Shown here piece by piece: positions 19,839 through 29,970 of a stretch of DNA of 42,653 nucleotides; the first letter of the stretch is position 1; each line of letters begins with the position of its first letter. The DNA is from Aquificaceae bacterium (GTDB lineage Bacteria; Aquificota; Aquificia; Aquificales; Aquificaceae). The notes below the pieces were generated by a model. It ran no database searches. It was not told the DNA's origin and saw only the letters and a list, made by a program, of their open reading frames with translations. Position numbers and translations under genes: made by a program. Where the stretch lies: NCBI GenBank assembly GCA_025056375.1, contig JANWWH010000008.1, positions 1 to 42,653 on the forward strand, given 5' to 3'.

Positions 19839-20560
19839 TACCCTTCCTTGTGGTCTTCTTTGCTTGGTTTTTCCAGTCTTTAACTGGCTTCGGTGCAGGC
19901 ATATTTATAATAGCCATACTTTCCCTGCTCTACGACCCAAAGATGGTAGTGGTTTCCTCCGCTCTTTTTAACCTTCTTGGCACTCTTGGGCTTCTTTATC
20001 AAAACAGAAAGGGTGCAGTAGAACCTTACCTTTTATTCTTTTTGGTTCTCGGCTCTCTGCCGGGGGTCTTTCTGGGTGCCTATTTTCTTGATAAGGTTGA
20101 CCAAAAGACACTGAGACTCCTCATAGGCGTATTTATAGTCCTTATAGGGTTATACGACCTATTGGTAAACAAAGGTTGGCTAAGATTAAGGTTTGGCAAG
20201 AGGATGGCTCTACCCGTCGGTTTTCTTGGGGGTCTTTTTGCGGGTTTAGTGGGTATGGGTGGTCCCCCACCCGTAGTTTTCCTGAGCCAACAGCTAAAAG
20301 ACCCACGCTCCATAAAGCTCATGTTAAACCTTTACTTTACTTCCAACATCCTCCTCAGGCTCACCTTCTATCAGCAAATGGAGGTGGTTAGACTTGACTG
20401 GGATTTTATAAAAGCTGGCTTGCTTGGGCTTTTCTTTGGGCTTCTCTTTGGCGGTCTCATGTCATCAAAGCTACCCCAAAACCTCTATAGGGCAGGCGTG
20501 TCCTATGGGGTTATAATACTGGGCTTCCTGCTTATAATCCTTACGGAGGTTAGTTTATAA
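19835..20560 (+). CDS. TauE/SafE-family membrane transporter
   Basis: FFAWFFQSLTGFGAGIFIIAILSLL, GLFAGLVGMGGPPPVVFL, multiple TM segments. Confidence 0.88.
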   Translation: MIPFLVVFFAWFFQSLTGFGAGIFIIAILSLLYDPKMVVVSSALFNLLGTLGLLYQNRKGAVEPYLLFFLVLGSLPGVFLGAYFLDKVDQKTLRLLIGVFIVLIGLYDLLVNKGWLRLRFGKRMALPVGFLGGLFAGLVGMGGPPPVVFLSQQLKDPRSIKLMLNLYFTSNILLRLTFYQQMEVVRLDWDFIKAGLLGLFFGLLFGGLMSSKLPQNLYRAGVSYGVIILGFLLIILTEVSL

Positions 20561-20567
20561 TCAAAGT

Positions 20568-21473
20568 ATGAAGGTAGGCTATGTGGCTATAGTGGGTAAG
20601 CCTAACGTAGGGAAGTCTACCCTTCTTAACCAAGTGTTGGGAACGAAAATATCCATAATCTCACCAAAGCCTGGAACCACCCGCATAAGGGTGCTTGGCG
20701 TAAAAAACTTTCCTGAAGAGGCTCAGATAATATTTCTGGACACTCCGGGCATCTACAAGCCAAAGGATGCGCTTGGGGAAGCTATGGTGGAAATGGCGAG
20801 CAGTTCTCTCAGTGATGCGGACCTCATACTTTTCATGATAGACGCAGAAAGCGGCTTTAGGGAAGAGGACATGCAGGTTTTTGAAAACTACATAAAACCC
20901 TATGCGGAAGAAAAGCCCGTGTTTCTAATCATAAACAAGGTGGACAGGGTGGGTGGGGTTGAGAACCTCCTGCCTTTGGTAGAAGAGCTCTCTAAGAAAT
21001 ACCCCCAGTTCAGAGAGGTTCTCCCCCTTAGTGCCCTTAAAGGTTATAACTTAGACAGACTGCTGAAGACCTTACTCAAATACTTACCCGAGGGTGAGCC
21101 CCTCTTTCCCGAGGACAGTGTTACTGACCTGCCCTTCAGGCTTATGGCTTCTGAGGTAATAAGAGAAAAAATCCTGCTAAAGGTGCATCAGGAAATACCT
21201 CAGGGCGTGGCGGTGGTGGTAACGGAGGTGTCTGAAGGGAAGCACGACCCCAGCGTGCTGGTGGTAAAGGCGGACATAATCTTAGACAGAGAAAACCACA
21301 AGCCTATAATCTTGGGTAAGGGTGGACGGATGATAAAGACCATAGGAAAGCTTGCCAGAGAGGAGCTGGAACTCATAACAGGTAGGAAAGTCTACTTAGA
21401 GCTCTTCGTAAGGGTAAAGCCCGACTGGAAAAAGAGACCCGAGTTAGTCAGAAGCTTCGGATACACCCTCTGA
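20568..21473 (+). CDS. era: GTPase Era
   Basis: VAIVGKPNVGKSTLLNQVLGTKISIISPKPGTTR, INKVDR, KH domain KPIILGKGGRMIKTIGKLAREELE. Confidence 0.96.
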   Translation: MKVGYVAIVGKPNVGKSTLLNQVLGTKISIISPKPGTTRIRVLGVKNFPEEAQIIFLDTPGIYKPKDALGEAMVEMASSSLSDADLILFMIDAESGFREEDMQVFENYIKPYAEEKPVFLIINKVDRVGGVENLLPLVEELSKKYPQFREVLPLSALKGYNLDRLLKTLLKYLPEGEPLFPEDSVTDLPFRLMASEVIREKILLKVHQEIPQGVAVVVTEVSEGKHDPSVLVVKADIILDRENHKPIILGKGGRMIKTIGKLAREELELITGRKVYLELFVRVKPDWKKRPELVRSFGYTL

Positions 21474-21620
21474 TAGGAGTATAACCACGTCCGCCCTTTT
21501 TGGAAGCTTCTTTTCAAGCTCCTCCTCTTTTTCCACCTGAGCTACCACAAGACCTTTCTTAAGAAGCCTTTCTGTGAGCTTCTTTGCAACTTTCTTGTCC
21601 TTAACAGTAAGAACCTTCAT
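21444..21620 (-). CDS. Small hypothetical protein (58 aa from ATG 21620)
   Basis: MKVLTVKDKKVAKKLTERLLKKGLVVAQVEKEEELEKKLPKRADVVILLSEG...; GGAGGTG about 6 nt upstream; 30-nt convergent overlap with era. Confidence 0.55.
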   Translation of the reverse strand: MKVLTVKDKKVAKKLTERLLKKGLVVAQVEKEEELEKKLPKRADVVILLSEGVSEASD

Positions 21621-21689
21621 AGGCACACCTCCATCAACACCACATGCAGGGTCATAACTTATGGCTCATCACCTCCTCGGTTGTAAAAG

Positions 21690-23630
21690 TTACTTCTCCT
21701 CTGTTAAGATTTGATTAAGACTTTCGTATTTTTGACAGCTCTGCCCTTCACATACCACGAGACCTTCCACATCGGACCTTAACACAAACTTGAAAGGTCT
21801 GAAAAACCTGAGAGCTCCATCAAAGAAGTCTCTGGTCTCTACCCTGTATATGCCCTTAAGGTAAGCATAAAGGCTTATCAAGTAGGAATGAGAGACCATG
21901 GGCACCTGCTTAACAAACCTTGAAAAGGCCTGAAGGCTCTTCTCTCCATAATCGGTAAACCTGCCGTCACCAGTAAGAGCACCGAGCAGGAGTAAGGTAT
22001 AGCCCGCAGAGCCGTTTGCCGACTGAGTAGGTGTGTCCTGAAGGTTTTTAAACCTCAGGCGAAGCAGACCTTCCCCTTCTCTCGCCGTGTCATAAAAACC
22101 CCAGTCCCTCTCATCCCAAAAGAGCTCTATCGCCCTTTCCGCGAGCTCTGAAGCGGTCCGAAGGTAAAGGGTCTCCTGCGTAATTTCAAAAAGGTCAAGG
22201 AGAGCCCGTGAGAGGAAAAGGTAGTCCTCAGAAAAACCTTCCACACCCTCTCTGTGGTAAAGGGTTCCCCCTCTGTAGTGCTCTTCCATAAGCCTTCTGA
22301 CAGTCCTCTCCGCCATATCCTTGGCTTCTGGCTCGGAGAAGACCTTCCAGTATTGGCAGAGGGCGGATACCATAAGCGCGTTCCAGTTGGTGTAAAGGGT
22401 TTTATCTATGTAGGGTCTTTCTCTTCTTTCCCTAAAGTCTCGCAGTTTAAGCCTGACCAACTCCAAGAGCTTGCTCACCTCCTGAGAGGTCATACCCATA
22501 ATCTCAGAAACCTCTTCCTCTTCCCTCTCTATGTAAAGCACCACTCTTTCAGGTTCGTGGGGCATTGGGGCAAATCCAAAATGCACGCTTGCAACTCTAA
22601 GCTCTTCGGGCGTAAGTGTGCCCTCCAGCTCTTCTCTGGTAAAGGTGTAGTATCCACCTTCTTCTAACACGCCGATGTCTGCATCCTGAGAGGCATAAAA
22701 GCCTCCATTGGGGTCGTAGCCCTGGAGCTTGTAGTATTCAAGAATACCCTTTGCGGTTTTCCTGTAGAGCTCCTTGCCAAAGACCATGTAAGAAAGAGAG
22801 TAAAGGCTGAGGAGTTCTGCGTTGTCGTATAGCATTTTTTCAAAATGGGGGATGTGCCATCTGTCGTCTGTAGAATACCTGAAGAAACCACCAAGAAGAT
22901 GGTCGTAGATGCCACCCTTTGCCATGGCATCAAGAGAACGCTCTAAAGCCTTCTCAAGGGTTTCTGAGGGATGGAAGTGGTTATGGTATATGAGCAGTTC
23001 AAAGGCTTTTGCGTGATGAAACTTGGGTGCTGAGCCTATACCTCCTCTCTCGTAATCCATACTGGTCAGGATAGAGGATATGCCTCTATGGATAAGCTCT
23101 ACCTCTATCGGGTCTTTGAAGTTTTCTCTGCTGTAAGACTGAAGGCTTTCGTATATGCTCTCCGCAGACCTGAGTATTTTGTGTCTCTCTTCCTTCCAAA
23201 GCTGGACGATGCGCATAAGTAAACTCTTGAACCCTGGCCTGCCCCAACGGTCTTCGGGTGGAAAGTAGGTCCCGCCAAAGAAAGCCTTCCCCTCTGGCGT
23301 TAGAAAGACAGTAAGAGGCCAGCCCCCCGAACCCGTCAAACCTATGACCACTTCCTGATACCTTCTGTCTATATCAGGGCGTTCGTCTCTGTCCACCTTT
23401 ATGGGGACGAAGTGCGTGTTTATTATCTCTGCAATCTCGGGGTTCTCAAAGCTCTCGTGAGCCATCACATGACACCAGTGGCACCAGACGCCCCCTATGG
23501 AAAGCAGGACAGGCTTGTTCTCCTCCCTTGCCCTACTGAAAGCTTCTTCGGACCATTCATACCAGTCCACCGGCTGGTGCGCAGACTTCTGAAGGTAGGG
23601 ACTTTTAGAATGTATAAGCCTATTTGCCAT
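21690..23630 (-). CDS. DUF255 / thioredoxin-domain protein (YyaL/SPATA20 family)
   Basis: [73 protein letters not shown] upstream. Confidence 0.95.
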   Translation of the reverse strand: MANRLIHSKSPYLQKSAHQPVDWYEWSEEAFSRAREENKPVLLSIGGVWCHWCHVMAHESFENPEIAEIINTHFVPIKVDRDERPDIDRRYQEVVIGLTGSGGWPLTVFLTPEGKAFFGGTYFPPEDRWGRPGFKSLLMRIVQLWKEERHKILRSAESIYESLQSYSRENFKDPIEVELIHRGISSILTSMDYERGGIGSAPKFHHAKAFELLIYHNHFHPSETLEKALERSLDAMAKGGIYDHLLGGFFRYSTDDRWHIPHFEKMLYDNAELLSLYSLSYMVFGKELYRKTAKGILEYYKLQGYDPNGGFYASQDADIGVLEEGGYYTFTREELEGTLTPEELRVASVHFGFAPMPHEPERVVLYIEREEEEVSEIMGMTSQEVSKLLELVRLKLRDFRERRERPYIDKTLYTNWNALMVSALCQYWKVFSEPEAKDMAERTVRRLMEEHYRGGTLYHREGVEGFSEDYLFLSRALLDLFEITQETLYLRTASELAERAIELFWDERDWGFYDTAREGEGLLRLRFKNLQDTPTQSANGSAGYTLLLLGALTGDGRFTDYGEKSLQAFSRFVKQVPMVSHSYLISLYAYLKGIYRVETRDFFDGALRFFRPFKFVLRSDVEGLVVCEGQSCQKYESLNQILTEEK

Positions 23631-23701
23631 TCTTTCCTCCTGGAACTAAAATTAGAGAAACTATTATCTGCCAGCACTGAGAAAGCTCAGCTTAGCGGAA
23701 T

Positions 23702-24166
23702 TTACTGAAGCATGTAGTCGTAGTTAACCTTCCAGGTTTTACCACCACTCCTTATGTATAGGTTTATAGAGTAAAGACCTTTCTCCGCCATCTGGAACCA
23801 TCCACCGAAATTCTCTCCGTGCGTATGAGGATAAAGGGAAAGGCTTTTCTGTTGAGCCCTCAACAGAGGTGACCTGACCTCTGCCTCAACCTTAAAATTC
23901 GAAAGGTAGACTACTTTATCACCTTCCTTCTTCCAAAGGGATACTGCCAGATGGTGGGTGTCGTGTTTTGTGGGTGTTCCATTGTGCTTTTCCAGAAGGG
24001 CGTAAGCCCTCGGGAAGGTCTTTTTCAATTCTTCAATACTAACTACGCCTATGCTCACATTGAAACCCTCAAGCCTTTTCGTGAGGGGTGTCTTGATGAG
24101 TATGTCCTCTTCCTGAGCAAAAGAAAAGACTACAAAAAGAAGCAAGTAGAGCACATACTTAACCAT
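23702..24166 (-). CDS. Hypothetical exported protein, His-rich
   Basis: Signal peptide MVKYVLYLLLFVVFSFAQ; segments KHDTHHLAV and YPHTHGENFGGWF; AAGGAGG upstream. Confidence 0.65.
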   Translation of the reverse strand: MVKYVLYLLLFVVFSFAQEEDILIKTPLTKRLEGFNVSIGVVSIEELKKTFPRAYALLEKHNGTPTKHDTHHLAVSLWKKEGDKVVYLSNFKVEAEVRSPLLRAQQKSLSLYPHTHGENFGGWFQMAEKGLYSINLYIRSGGKTWKVNYDYMLQ

Positions 24167-24262
24167 TACCCAACCTCCTTCTTGTATAAGAAGATTATCT
24201 CAAAGGGTCAAAAAAGGCAATTAAAGGTGTTTGGAGGTTAAATAAGTGTATCTTATACTCTC

Positions 24263-25540
24263 ATGCGTGTAAACTTACTGCCAGAAGAGGTAAGAAGCCA
24301 CATAGCTTCGGGTGAGGTCATAGAAGGTCCTGCGGAGTGTTTAAAGGAACTCTTGGAAAACTCTCTGGATGCGGAGGCTACGAGGGTAGAGGTAGAGATA
24401 GTAAAGGGTGGTAAAAGGTTTATAGGCGTGCGGGACAATGGTATGGGCATTCCTGCGGAGGACCTACCAAAAGCCCTGCTCGGCGGAGCTACCAGTAAGA
24501 TAAGGACCCTTGAAGACCTTCAAAACCTTCACACTTACGGCTACAGGGGTGAAGCTCTCCATGCCATATCCTTAGTGAGCAGGATGGTTATAAGGTCTCG
24601 CTTTTATCAGGAAGAGGTAGGGAGGGAGGTCAGGGTCGAAGGAGGGAAGGTAACAAGCCAGAGGGCGGTGGGTATGCAGGTAGGCACTCATGTGGAGGTT
24701 TACGACCTTTTTTACAATCTGCCGCTGAGGAAAGCCTTTCTCGGTAAAGAAGACAGAGAAAGGAGGCGGATTTACCACATATTTAAGGCTCTCGCCCTGG
24801 CTAATCCTTCCGTTTTCTTCCGGCTTGAGGCGGAGGGGAGGGAAGTCTTCAGACTAAAGCCCGGGGACATAAGAGAGAGGGCTGAAGAGGTTTTTGAGGA
24901 AAGGATGGAACACCTAAGCTTTGAGGAAAAGCCCTTTCGGGTTGACCTTTTGCTATCTCTTGGCAACACCAGAAAGGTGCCTTTCCTTTTCGTCAACAGA
25001 AGACCAGTTCACAACAAGGAGCTGATAGAATACCTCAAAAAGTCCGTAGGCAGGTGGGGTCTGTGCATCTGCCACATAAGCATGCCCCCTTACCTTCTTG
25101 ATGTAAATGTCCACCCTAAGAAGACAGAGGTAAGGTTGATGAAGGAGGGCAAGATAAGAGAAATCATAAGAGAAGCACTCCGTAATAGACACAGCTTGAG
25201 ACCCCCCAGCCTCTCTCAGGAAAGGGCGGTTTATGCCCAAGACCCCGAGTTTGTTGGTATAATAGATAATACCCTTATAGTGGCAAAGTATGGAGATTAC
25301 CTCTACTTCTTCGACCAGCACCTCCTCTCCGAGAGGTATAACTACGAAATGGGTATGAGCGCAGAGGAGGCCTGCGGTATGTCTTTTAAGGCGGGGGACA
25401 GGCTTGGAAGAGAGCTCGCCAGAGAACTCCTCCGTAGATGGCTTCATTTTAAAAACAGAGAGGTTTGCCCTCACGGGAGACCCATCTACTACAGGATATA
25501 TCTGGGTGAGCTCTACAGAAAGCTCGGAAGAGAATACTGA
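24263..25540 (+). CDS. mutL: DNA mismatch repair protein MutL (short form)
   Basis: [53 protein letters not shown]-terminal [12 protein letters not shown] and CPHGRP. Confidence 0.93.
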   Translation: MRVNLLPEEVRSHIASGEVIEGPAECLKELLENSLDAEATRVEVEIVKGGKRFIGVRDNGMGIPAEDLPKALLGGATSKIRTLEDLQNLHTYGYRGEALHAISLVSRMVIRSRFYQEEVGREVRVEGGKVTSQRAVGMQVGTHVEVYDLFYNLPLRKAFLGKEDRERRRIYHIFKALALANPSVFFRLEAEGREVFRLKPGDIRERAEEVFEERMEHLSFEEKPFRVDLLLSLGNTRKVPFLFVNRRPVHNKELIEYLKKSVGRWGLCICHISMPPYLLDVNVHPKKTEVRLMKEGKIREIIREALRNRHSLRPPSLSQERAVYAQDPEFVGIIDNTLIVAKYGDYLYFFDQHLLSERYNYEMGMSAEEACGMSFKAGDRLGRELARELLRRWLHFKNREVCPHGRPIYYRIYLGELYRKLGREY

Positions 25541-26301
25541 TGCTTGCAAAGAGAATAATACCCTGTCTTGATGTGGATAAGGGAAGGGTGGTGAAGGGTG
25601 TAAGGTTTGTGAACTTAGTGGACGCAGGAGACCCAGTGGAAGTTGCAAAGGTTTACGAGGAAGAGGGAGCGGACGAGCTTGTTTTCCTTGACATAACCGC
25701 CTCTGCAGAGGACAGGAAGATAATGCTTGAAGTGGTAAAAAAGGTAGCGGAGGAGGTCTTTATGCCCTTTACCGTGGGTGGAGGTGTTTCAAACCTTGAG
25801 GACATGCGCAGGCTTCTCGAGGCGGGGGCGGACAAGGTTTCCATAAACACCTCTGCAGTAAAAAACCCCCAGCTCATACACGAGGGGGCAAAAAGATTTG
25901 GCTCTCAGTGCATAGTGGTTGCCATAGACGCCAAAAGAAAGGGTCAGAGCTGGGAGGTTTACATCCACGGGGGAAGGACTGCCACAGGTTTGGATGCAGT
26001 GGAGTGGGCAAGAAAGGCGGAAAGCCTGGGAGCGGGTGAGATACTGCTCACCTCCATGGACAGAGACGGCACAAAATCCGGCTACGACCTTGAGCTCATA
26101 GGAAGGGTGGTGGAGGCGGTCAACATTCCAGTAATAGCCTCTGGCGGAGCTGGCAGGATGGAGCACTTTTACGAAGGCTTTACCCTTGGTATGGCGGATG
26201 CCTGCCTTGCAGCTTCTCTTTTCCACTTTAGAGAGATAAGCATACCCGAGCTGAAAAGCTACTTAGTCTCTATGGGCGTGCCCGTAAGACCTTTCGCATA
26301 G
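25540..26301 (+). CDS. hisF: Imidazole glycerol phosphate synthase subunit HisF
   Basis: [52 protein letters not shown]. Confidence 0.97.
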   Translation: MLAKRIIPCLDVDKGRVVKGVRFVNLVDAGDPVEVAKVYEEEGADELVFLDITASAEDRKIMLEVVKKVAEEVFMPFTVGGGVSNLEDMRRLLEAGADKVSINTSAVKNPQLIHEGAKRFGSQCIVVAIDAKRKGQSWEVYIHGGRTATGLDAVEWARKAESLGAGEILLTSMDRDGTKSGYDLELIGRVVEAVNIPVIASGGAGRMEHFYEGFTLGMADACLAASLFHFREISIPELKSYLVSMGVPVRPFA

Positions 26302-27080
26302 AAGTAATTCTTAAGACACGCCACACTTCCGCTAAGCATGTGACTTACCAGTTGTTCCGCCCTTTTCCTAGCTAAATTACTGCTTATGCGATAAGGTCCT
26401 GAAGCATCCGCGTAGCCCTTAACCCTTATTTCGTATTCTCCTTCAAAGGGTAAGAGGCTAACTTCCATCATCAACTTCTCCAAGAATTTTTTATCTACCC
26501 TCGTTTTGCCCTGCTCAAAGTAGAAGCTGTAACTTCCGACGACCTTCTCTTCAACCCTTTCCTTCTTAACTATCGGTGAGGCAATCACTGGTCTGTGGAT
26601 GAAAGAAGCCAGAACCCTATATTCAAGCTGTAGAGTTTCACCGGGCATAAGCTTTGGAACGCCTATGTATAGTTTGTTTCTTTCCATGTTATAGGGAGCG
26701 GTGACGAAGTCTTCCACCAGAAGAGGGCTTCTGGAGAGTATGCGTCTGCCCCTTATGAGACCTTCTATAGAACCCTCCAGAGCCTGAGTTATAACTATGT
26801 TGCTGATGGTCTCACCGCTCCCATTGGAAACCTCCACCCTAACATAGCCCGAGGGACTAACCTCAGACCTAAGAAAAAGTCTACTATCTGGATGGAGGGT
26901 CTGATACCTTTCCACTTTGAGTATATGGATGTCTACCCGCCTGTATTCCTTACCCTTCTTTGGGGAAACCTCATAATCCCAGGATACGCGAGGCATGCTC
27001 TCGGTGCATGAGAGGGAAGGATAGACAAAAAGCAAGGAACCTGCAAAGACCCCCACTAAAGATTTATAAACATACCCCAT
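26259..27080 (-). CDS. Exported protein with C-terminal OmpA-like domain
   Basis: Signal-like [26 protein letters not shown]-terminal [31 protein letters not shown] 27080 preferred because a promoter occupies 27088-27116. Confidence 0.72.
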   Translation of the reverse strand: MGYVYKSLVGVFAGSLLFVYPSLSCTESMPRVSWDYEVSPKKGKEYRRVDIHILKVERYQTLHPDSRLFLRSEVSPSGYVRVEVSNGSGETISNIVITQALEGSIEGLIRGRRILSRSPLLVEDFVTAPYNMERNKLYIGVPKLMPGETLQLEYRVLASFIHRPVIASPIVKKERVEEKVVGSYSFYFEQGKTRVDKKFLEKLMMEVSLLPFEGEYEIRVKGYADASGPYRISSNLARKRAEQLVSHMLSGSVACLKNYFYAKGLTGTPIETK

Positions 27081-27087
27081 GGCTTTA

Positions 27088-27116
27088 ATACTAAAACAAA
27101 AAGGTTGAAATGTCAA
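27088..27116 (-). promoter_or_regulatory. Sigma70-type promoter: TTGACA (27111-27116), 17-nt spacer, TAGTAT (27088-27093), 7 nt to ATG 27080
   Basis: Read directly from the minus strand: TTGACAtttcaacctttttgtttTAGTATtaaagccATG. Confidence 0.75.
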
Positions 27117-27123
27117 ATTTTTA

Positions 27124-27140
27124 TGGGGGCGGAGCCCCCA
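27124..27140 (-). terminator. GC-rich hairpin just after the oxidoreductase operon
   Basis: Minus strand TGGGGGC-TCC-GCCCCCA, 7-bp perfect stem, 3 nt past the stop at 27144. No U-tract follows (ATAAAAATTT), so canonical intrinsic termination is uncertain. Confidence 0.45.
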
Positions 27141-27143
27141 ACT

Positions 27144-27857
27144 TCAAACGGCGACTTTTCTTGGCGGCGGTGGCAGGAAGGATTCAAGCCCCTGCTCTTG
27201 AGCCCATCTGTGAGAAAGCTCGTAGGCAGCCTTTGCTGTGTTTAGGTTCTTCTCTATAAGTTCCAACTTCTTCTTGAACTTTCTCTCAAGGGCAGAGTCA
27301 AGAGAGGCGGTTCCACCCGAGGCTACAAACTTCTTTAAAAACCTTGACTTTATGCCTTCCTCTATAGCTTCAACACCAACTGCACCTATTGCCCCAAAGA
27401 GTGCACCGATCATAGCCATGTTTGTGGAAAGCTCCGTGCCTGCTATGTCTATGGCGAACTTGGTAGCAGGGAAGTTAAGAACCTTCACTTCCAGGCTTTC
27501 CAGTCTTTCTTTGTCCTCTTCCGTAAGTAGGTCTTCCTCCGTGTTTATTATGATAAGCCCCCTTCTCTTTACGCCTGAGTAGAAGGGCATGGTGTAGGAC
27601 TTACCCATGGTGATAACTTGCGGATGGAAAACCATTATCACATCTGGGTAAACCACTTCACCTCTGTCGTATATGGGCTCCATGCCTATACGAGCGTAGC
27701 TCTCCGCCGGCGCCATCCTCTTCTCCGCACCGAAGAAGGGGTTAGATACCGCATAATAACCCTCGTAGTCTGCGGCAGTGGCTATAATGTGGGCCGCTGT
27801 AACTGCGCCTTGTCCACCCAAGGCAGGCATCCTTATGTTAACCCTTCTCCTTTTCAT
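27144..27857 (-). CDS. 2-oxoacid:ferredoxin oxidoreductase gamma subunit
   Basis: RMPALGGQGAVTAAHIIATAADYEGYYAVSNPFFGAEKR; operon context. Confidence 0.88.
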   Translation of the reverse strand: MKRRRVNIRMPALGGQGAVTAAHIIATAADYEGYYAVSNPFFGAEKRMAPAESYARIGMEPIYDRGEVVYPDVIMVFHPQVITMGKSYTMPFYSGVKRRGLIIINTEEDLLTEEDKERLESLEVKVLNFPATKFAIDIAGTELSTNMAMIGALFGAIGAVGVEAIEEGIKSRFLKKFVASGGTASLDSALERKFKKKLELIEKNLNTAKAAYELSHRWAQEQGLESFLPPPPRKVAV

Positions 27858-28714
27858 AACAGACCCTCCTCTTTCTTGCGCTCTATAACCTCTTTTGCGG
27901 GCTCACTAACATACTCAAAGAAGGCGAATCTCTCCTTATCCCTCTGTCTCATCTCATCAAGACCATCGTCGGAGTTAAGACCTATTTCCAGGATGCAAGG
28001 GGTGTAAAGGTGGACGTAGGTTGGTCCAACCTCTCTCGCCACGTAGATTGCCTTCTTTATGACCGTTTCTACCCTTTTTGGTGAGGAGACGGTGAGCCTT
28101 GCCACATAGTGGCAGCCTGAGTCTATGGCTATTTGCCAAAAGGGCACTTTCTCCCACTGTTTACCCTTCGGTGCCATTTTGAAAACATGACCCTTGACCG
28201 TTAGACCGCTCTCCTGTCCTCCCGTGTTTGCGTAGACTTCGTTGTCAAAGCATATGGTGGTTATCTTTTCTTGACGGAAGAAGGACTGAAGGGTGCAGTC
28301 AAGACCTATGTCTACGGTCGCACCATCGCCTGCAAGAACTACCACGTCCTTTACCTTGTCCGGGAACCTCCACTCAAGCACTCTCTTGATGCCAGAAGCA
28401 ACCGCGTTCTGGTTTCCAAAGAGGGAATGAACCGTGTGGAGGGCTATGTGAGGGAAAACAAGAGAGGTGCAACCGGTGGAGTTTATGATTATGGTATCCT
28501 CAGGGGCTGGGAGGGACGCCAGTATGTATCTTAAAGCCATGGATTCGGGGCATCCTGCACAAAGGGAGTGCTCCTCTATAAGCTCCTTGGAGTAAGGGAG
28601 GTCCATAACACCTCTTTTTGGATTGCTCCAAGTTGCTCTAAATTGAAGGTCCCTTATCTCCTGAGGCATAACGTCCAGAAGGTCTTCGTTTATTTCGTAA
28701 ATCTTATAAGACAT
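27854..28714 (-). CDS. 2-oxoacid:ferredoxin oxidoreductase beta subunit (TPP-binding)
   Basis: LCAGCPESMALRYIL, GDGATVDIGLDCTLQSFFRQEKITTICFDNEVYANTGGQ. Confidence 0.92.
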   Translation of the reverse strand: MSYKIYEINEDLLDVMPQEIRDLQFRATWSNPKRGVMDLPYSKELIEEHSLCAGCPESMALRYILASLPAPEDTIIINSTGCTSLVFPHIALHTVHSLFGNQNAVASGIKRVLEWRFPDKVKDVVVLAGDGATVDIGLDCTLQSFFRQEKITTICFDNEVYANTGGQESGLTVKGHVFKMAPKGKQWEKVPFWQIAIDSGCHYVARLTVSSPKRVETVIKKAIYVAREVGPTYVHLYTPCILEIGLNSDDGLDEMRQRDKERFAFFEYVSEPAKEVIERKKEEGLL

Positions 28715-29909
28715 GTTTCACCTCCTTACCTGTTAGCTTAAGGACTTCTTTGACTATAACCTCTGCGGGCATGGTCATACCACCAGCCACTCTTGGAGCA
28801 CCTATTACCTCCGCCTCAGATACGCCGTAGAGATATCTTCTTACCTCACGCTCCAGCCAGCCAACCACATTAAACTCGGGCACGAATATGTATTTTGCAC
28901 CCTTTACCAACTGCTTTAGCTCCTCTATGGGGAAGGGTCTTATGGTCTTTAGCTTTACCACTCTTGCCCTTATACCCTCATCCTCAAGAAGTCTAACCGC
29001 TTCCTTTGCCTGTGCGGCGGCGGTTCCGCAGGCTACAAAGACCAGCTCGGCGGATGGGTCGCCAAACTCCTCCACGAGACCTCTGAGGTAGTGCTTGGCG
29101 TATGGTCTTGACCTTTCAATGGCGGAGCGCACCTCCCATTGCCAGCTGGCATGGGTTGCGTAGGATATGTAGTTGGACTTCATGACGAAGGGGTCTCTAA
29201 GAAACCTGCCGGGTGGCACCTCCGCATCTATGACTGGCATGGGTGCTTTGTAGGGGTTATAAGGTGGCAGGGCTATATCATCCGGCGGTAGCATGATGGC
29301 TTCTCTCGTGTGTGAGACAAAAAAGCCGTCCACTACCGTTACGACGGGCACATGGACATCGGGTTGCTCCGCCACAGTAAAGCCTGCCAGTATCATGTCA
29401 AAGAGGTCTTGGGCGTTCTCCGCATACCATATCATACAACCCGTATCGAGGAGAAAACTTACCTCTAAGTTGTCAGGTTGTATGGAAAGGGGTGAGTTTA
29501 CGCCCCTCGCCATGAGCACGAGCTGAACGGGTATTCTGGTGCCAGCCCACATGGGGAAGTTTTCAAAGGCTCTGAGGGTTCCCGGTCCTGAGGTGGTGGT
29601 TATGGTTCTTGCACCCGCCATGGCACAACCTGCAATTTCGGACATAACCCCAAACTCAGACTCACCCCTGAAGTAGACACCCACATAACCTTCTACCCAG
29701 AGCTCACCTATGAGGTGCGCAGCCTCCGACTGGGGCGTTATAGGATAGGAAACAGAAGCATCCACAGAAGCTCTTTTGACTGCCTCCTTGACCGCTTCGG
29801 AGCCCGTCATAAAGTGCTTGGTTCTTGGCGCCTCAAAAAGAAGGTAGTCTGGCGAGACTACCCTTTGTCCCGCCCTGTTGTATGTAAGGTTTTCGCTGAT
29901 GGTCTGCAT
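28704..29909 (-). CDS. 2-oxoacid:ferredoxin oxidoreductase alpha subunit
   Basis: MTGSEAVKEAVKRASVDASVSYPITPQSEAAHLIGEL, TTSGPGTLRAFENFPMWAGTRIPVQLVLMARG; GAGGAGG before ATG. Confidence 0.92.
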   Translation of the reverse strand: MQTISENLTYNRAGQRVVSPDYLLFEAPRTKHFMTGSEAVKEAVKRASVDASVSYPITPQSEAAHLIGELWVEGYVGVYFRGESEFGVMSEIAGCAMAGARTITTTSGPGTLRAFENFPMWAGTRIPVQLVLMARGVNSPLSIQPDNLEVSFLLDTGCMIWYAENAQDLFDMILAGFTVAEQPDVHVPVVTVVDGFFVSHTREAIMLPPDDIALPPYNPYKAPMPVIDAEVPPGRFLRDPFVMKSNYISYATHASWQWEVRSAIERSRPYAKHYLRGLVEEFGDPSAELVFVACGTAAAQAKEAVRLLEDEGIRARVVKLKTIRPFPIEELKQLVKGAKYIFVPEFNVVGWLEREVRRYLYGVSEAEVIGAPRVAGGMTMPAEVIVKEVLKLTGKEVKHVL

Positions 29910-29970
29910 GGTTTACCTCCTCGTTAGGTTTTGTATAAATGTATAGAAATAGGCTGTTGAAAGCATGACC

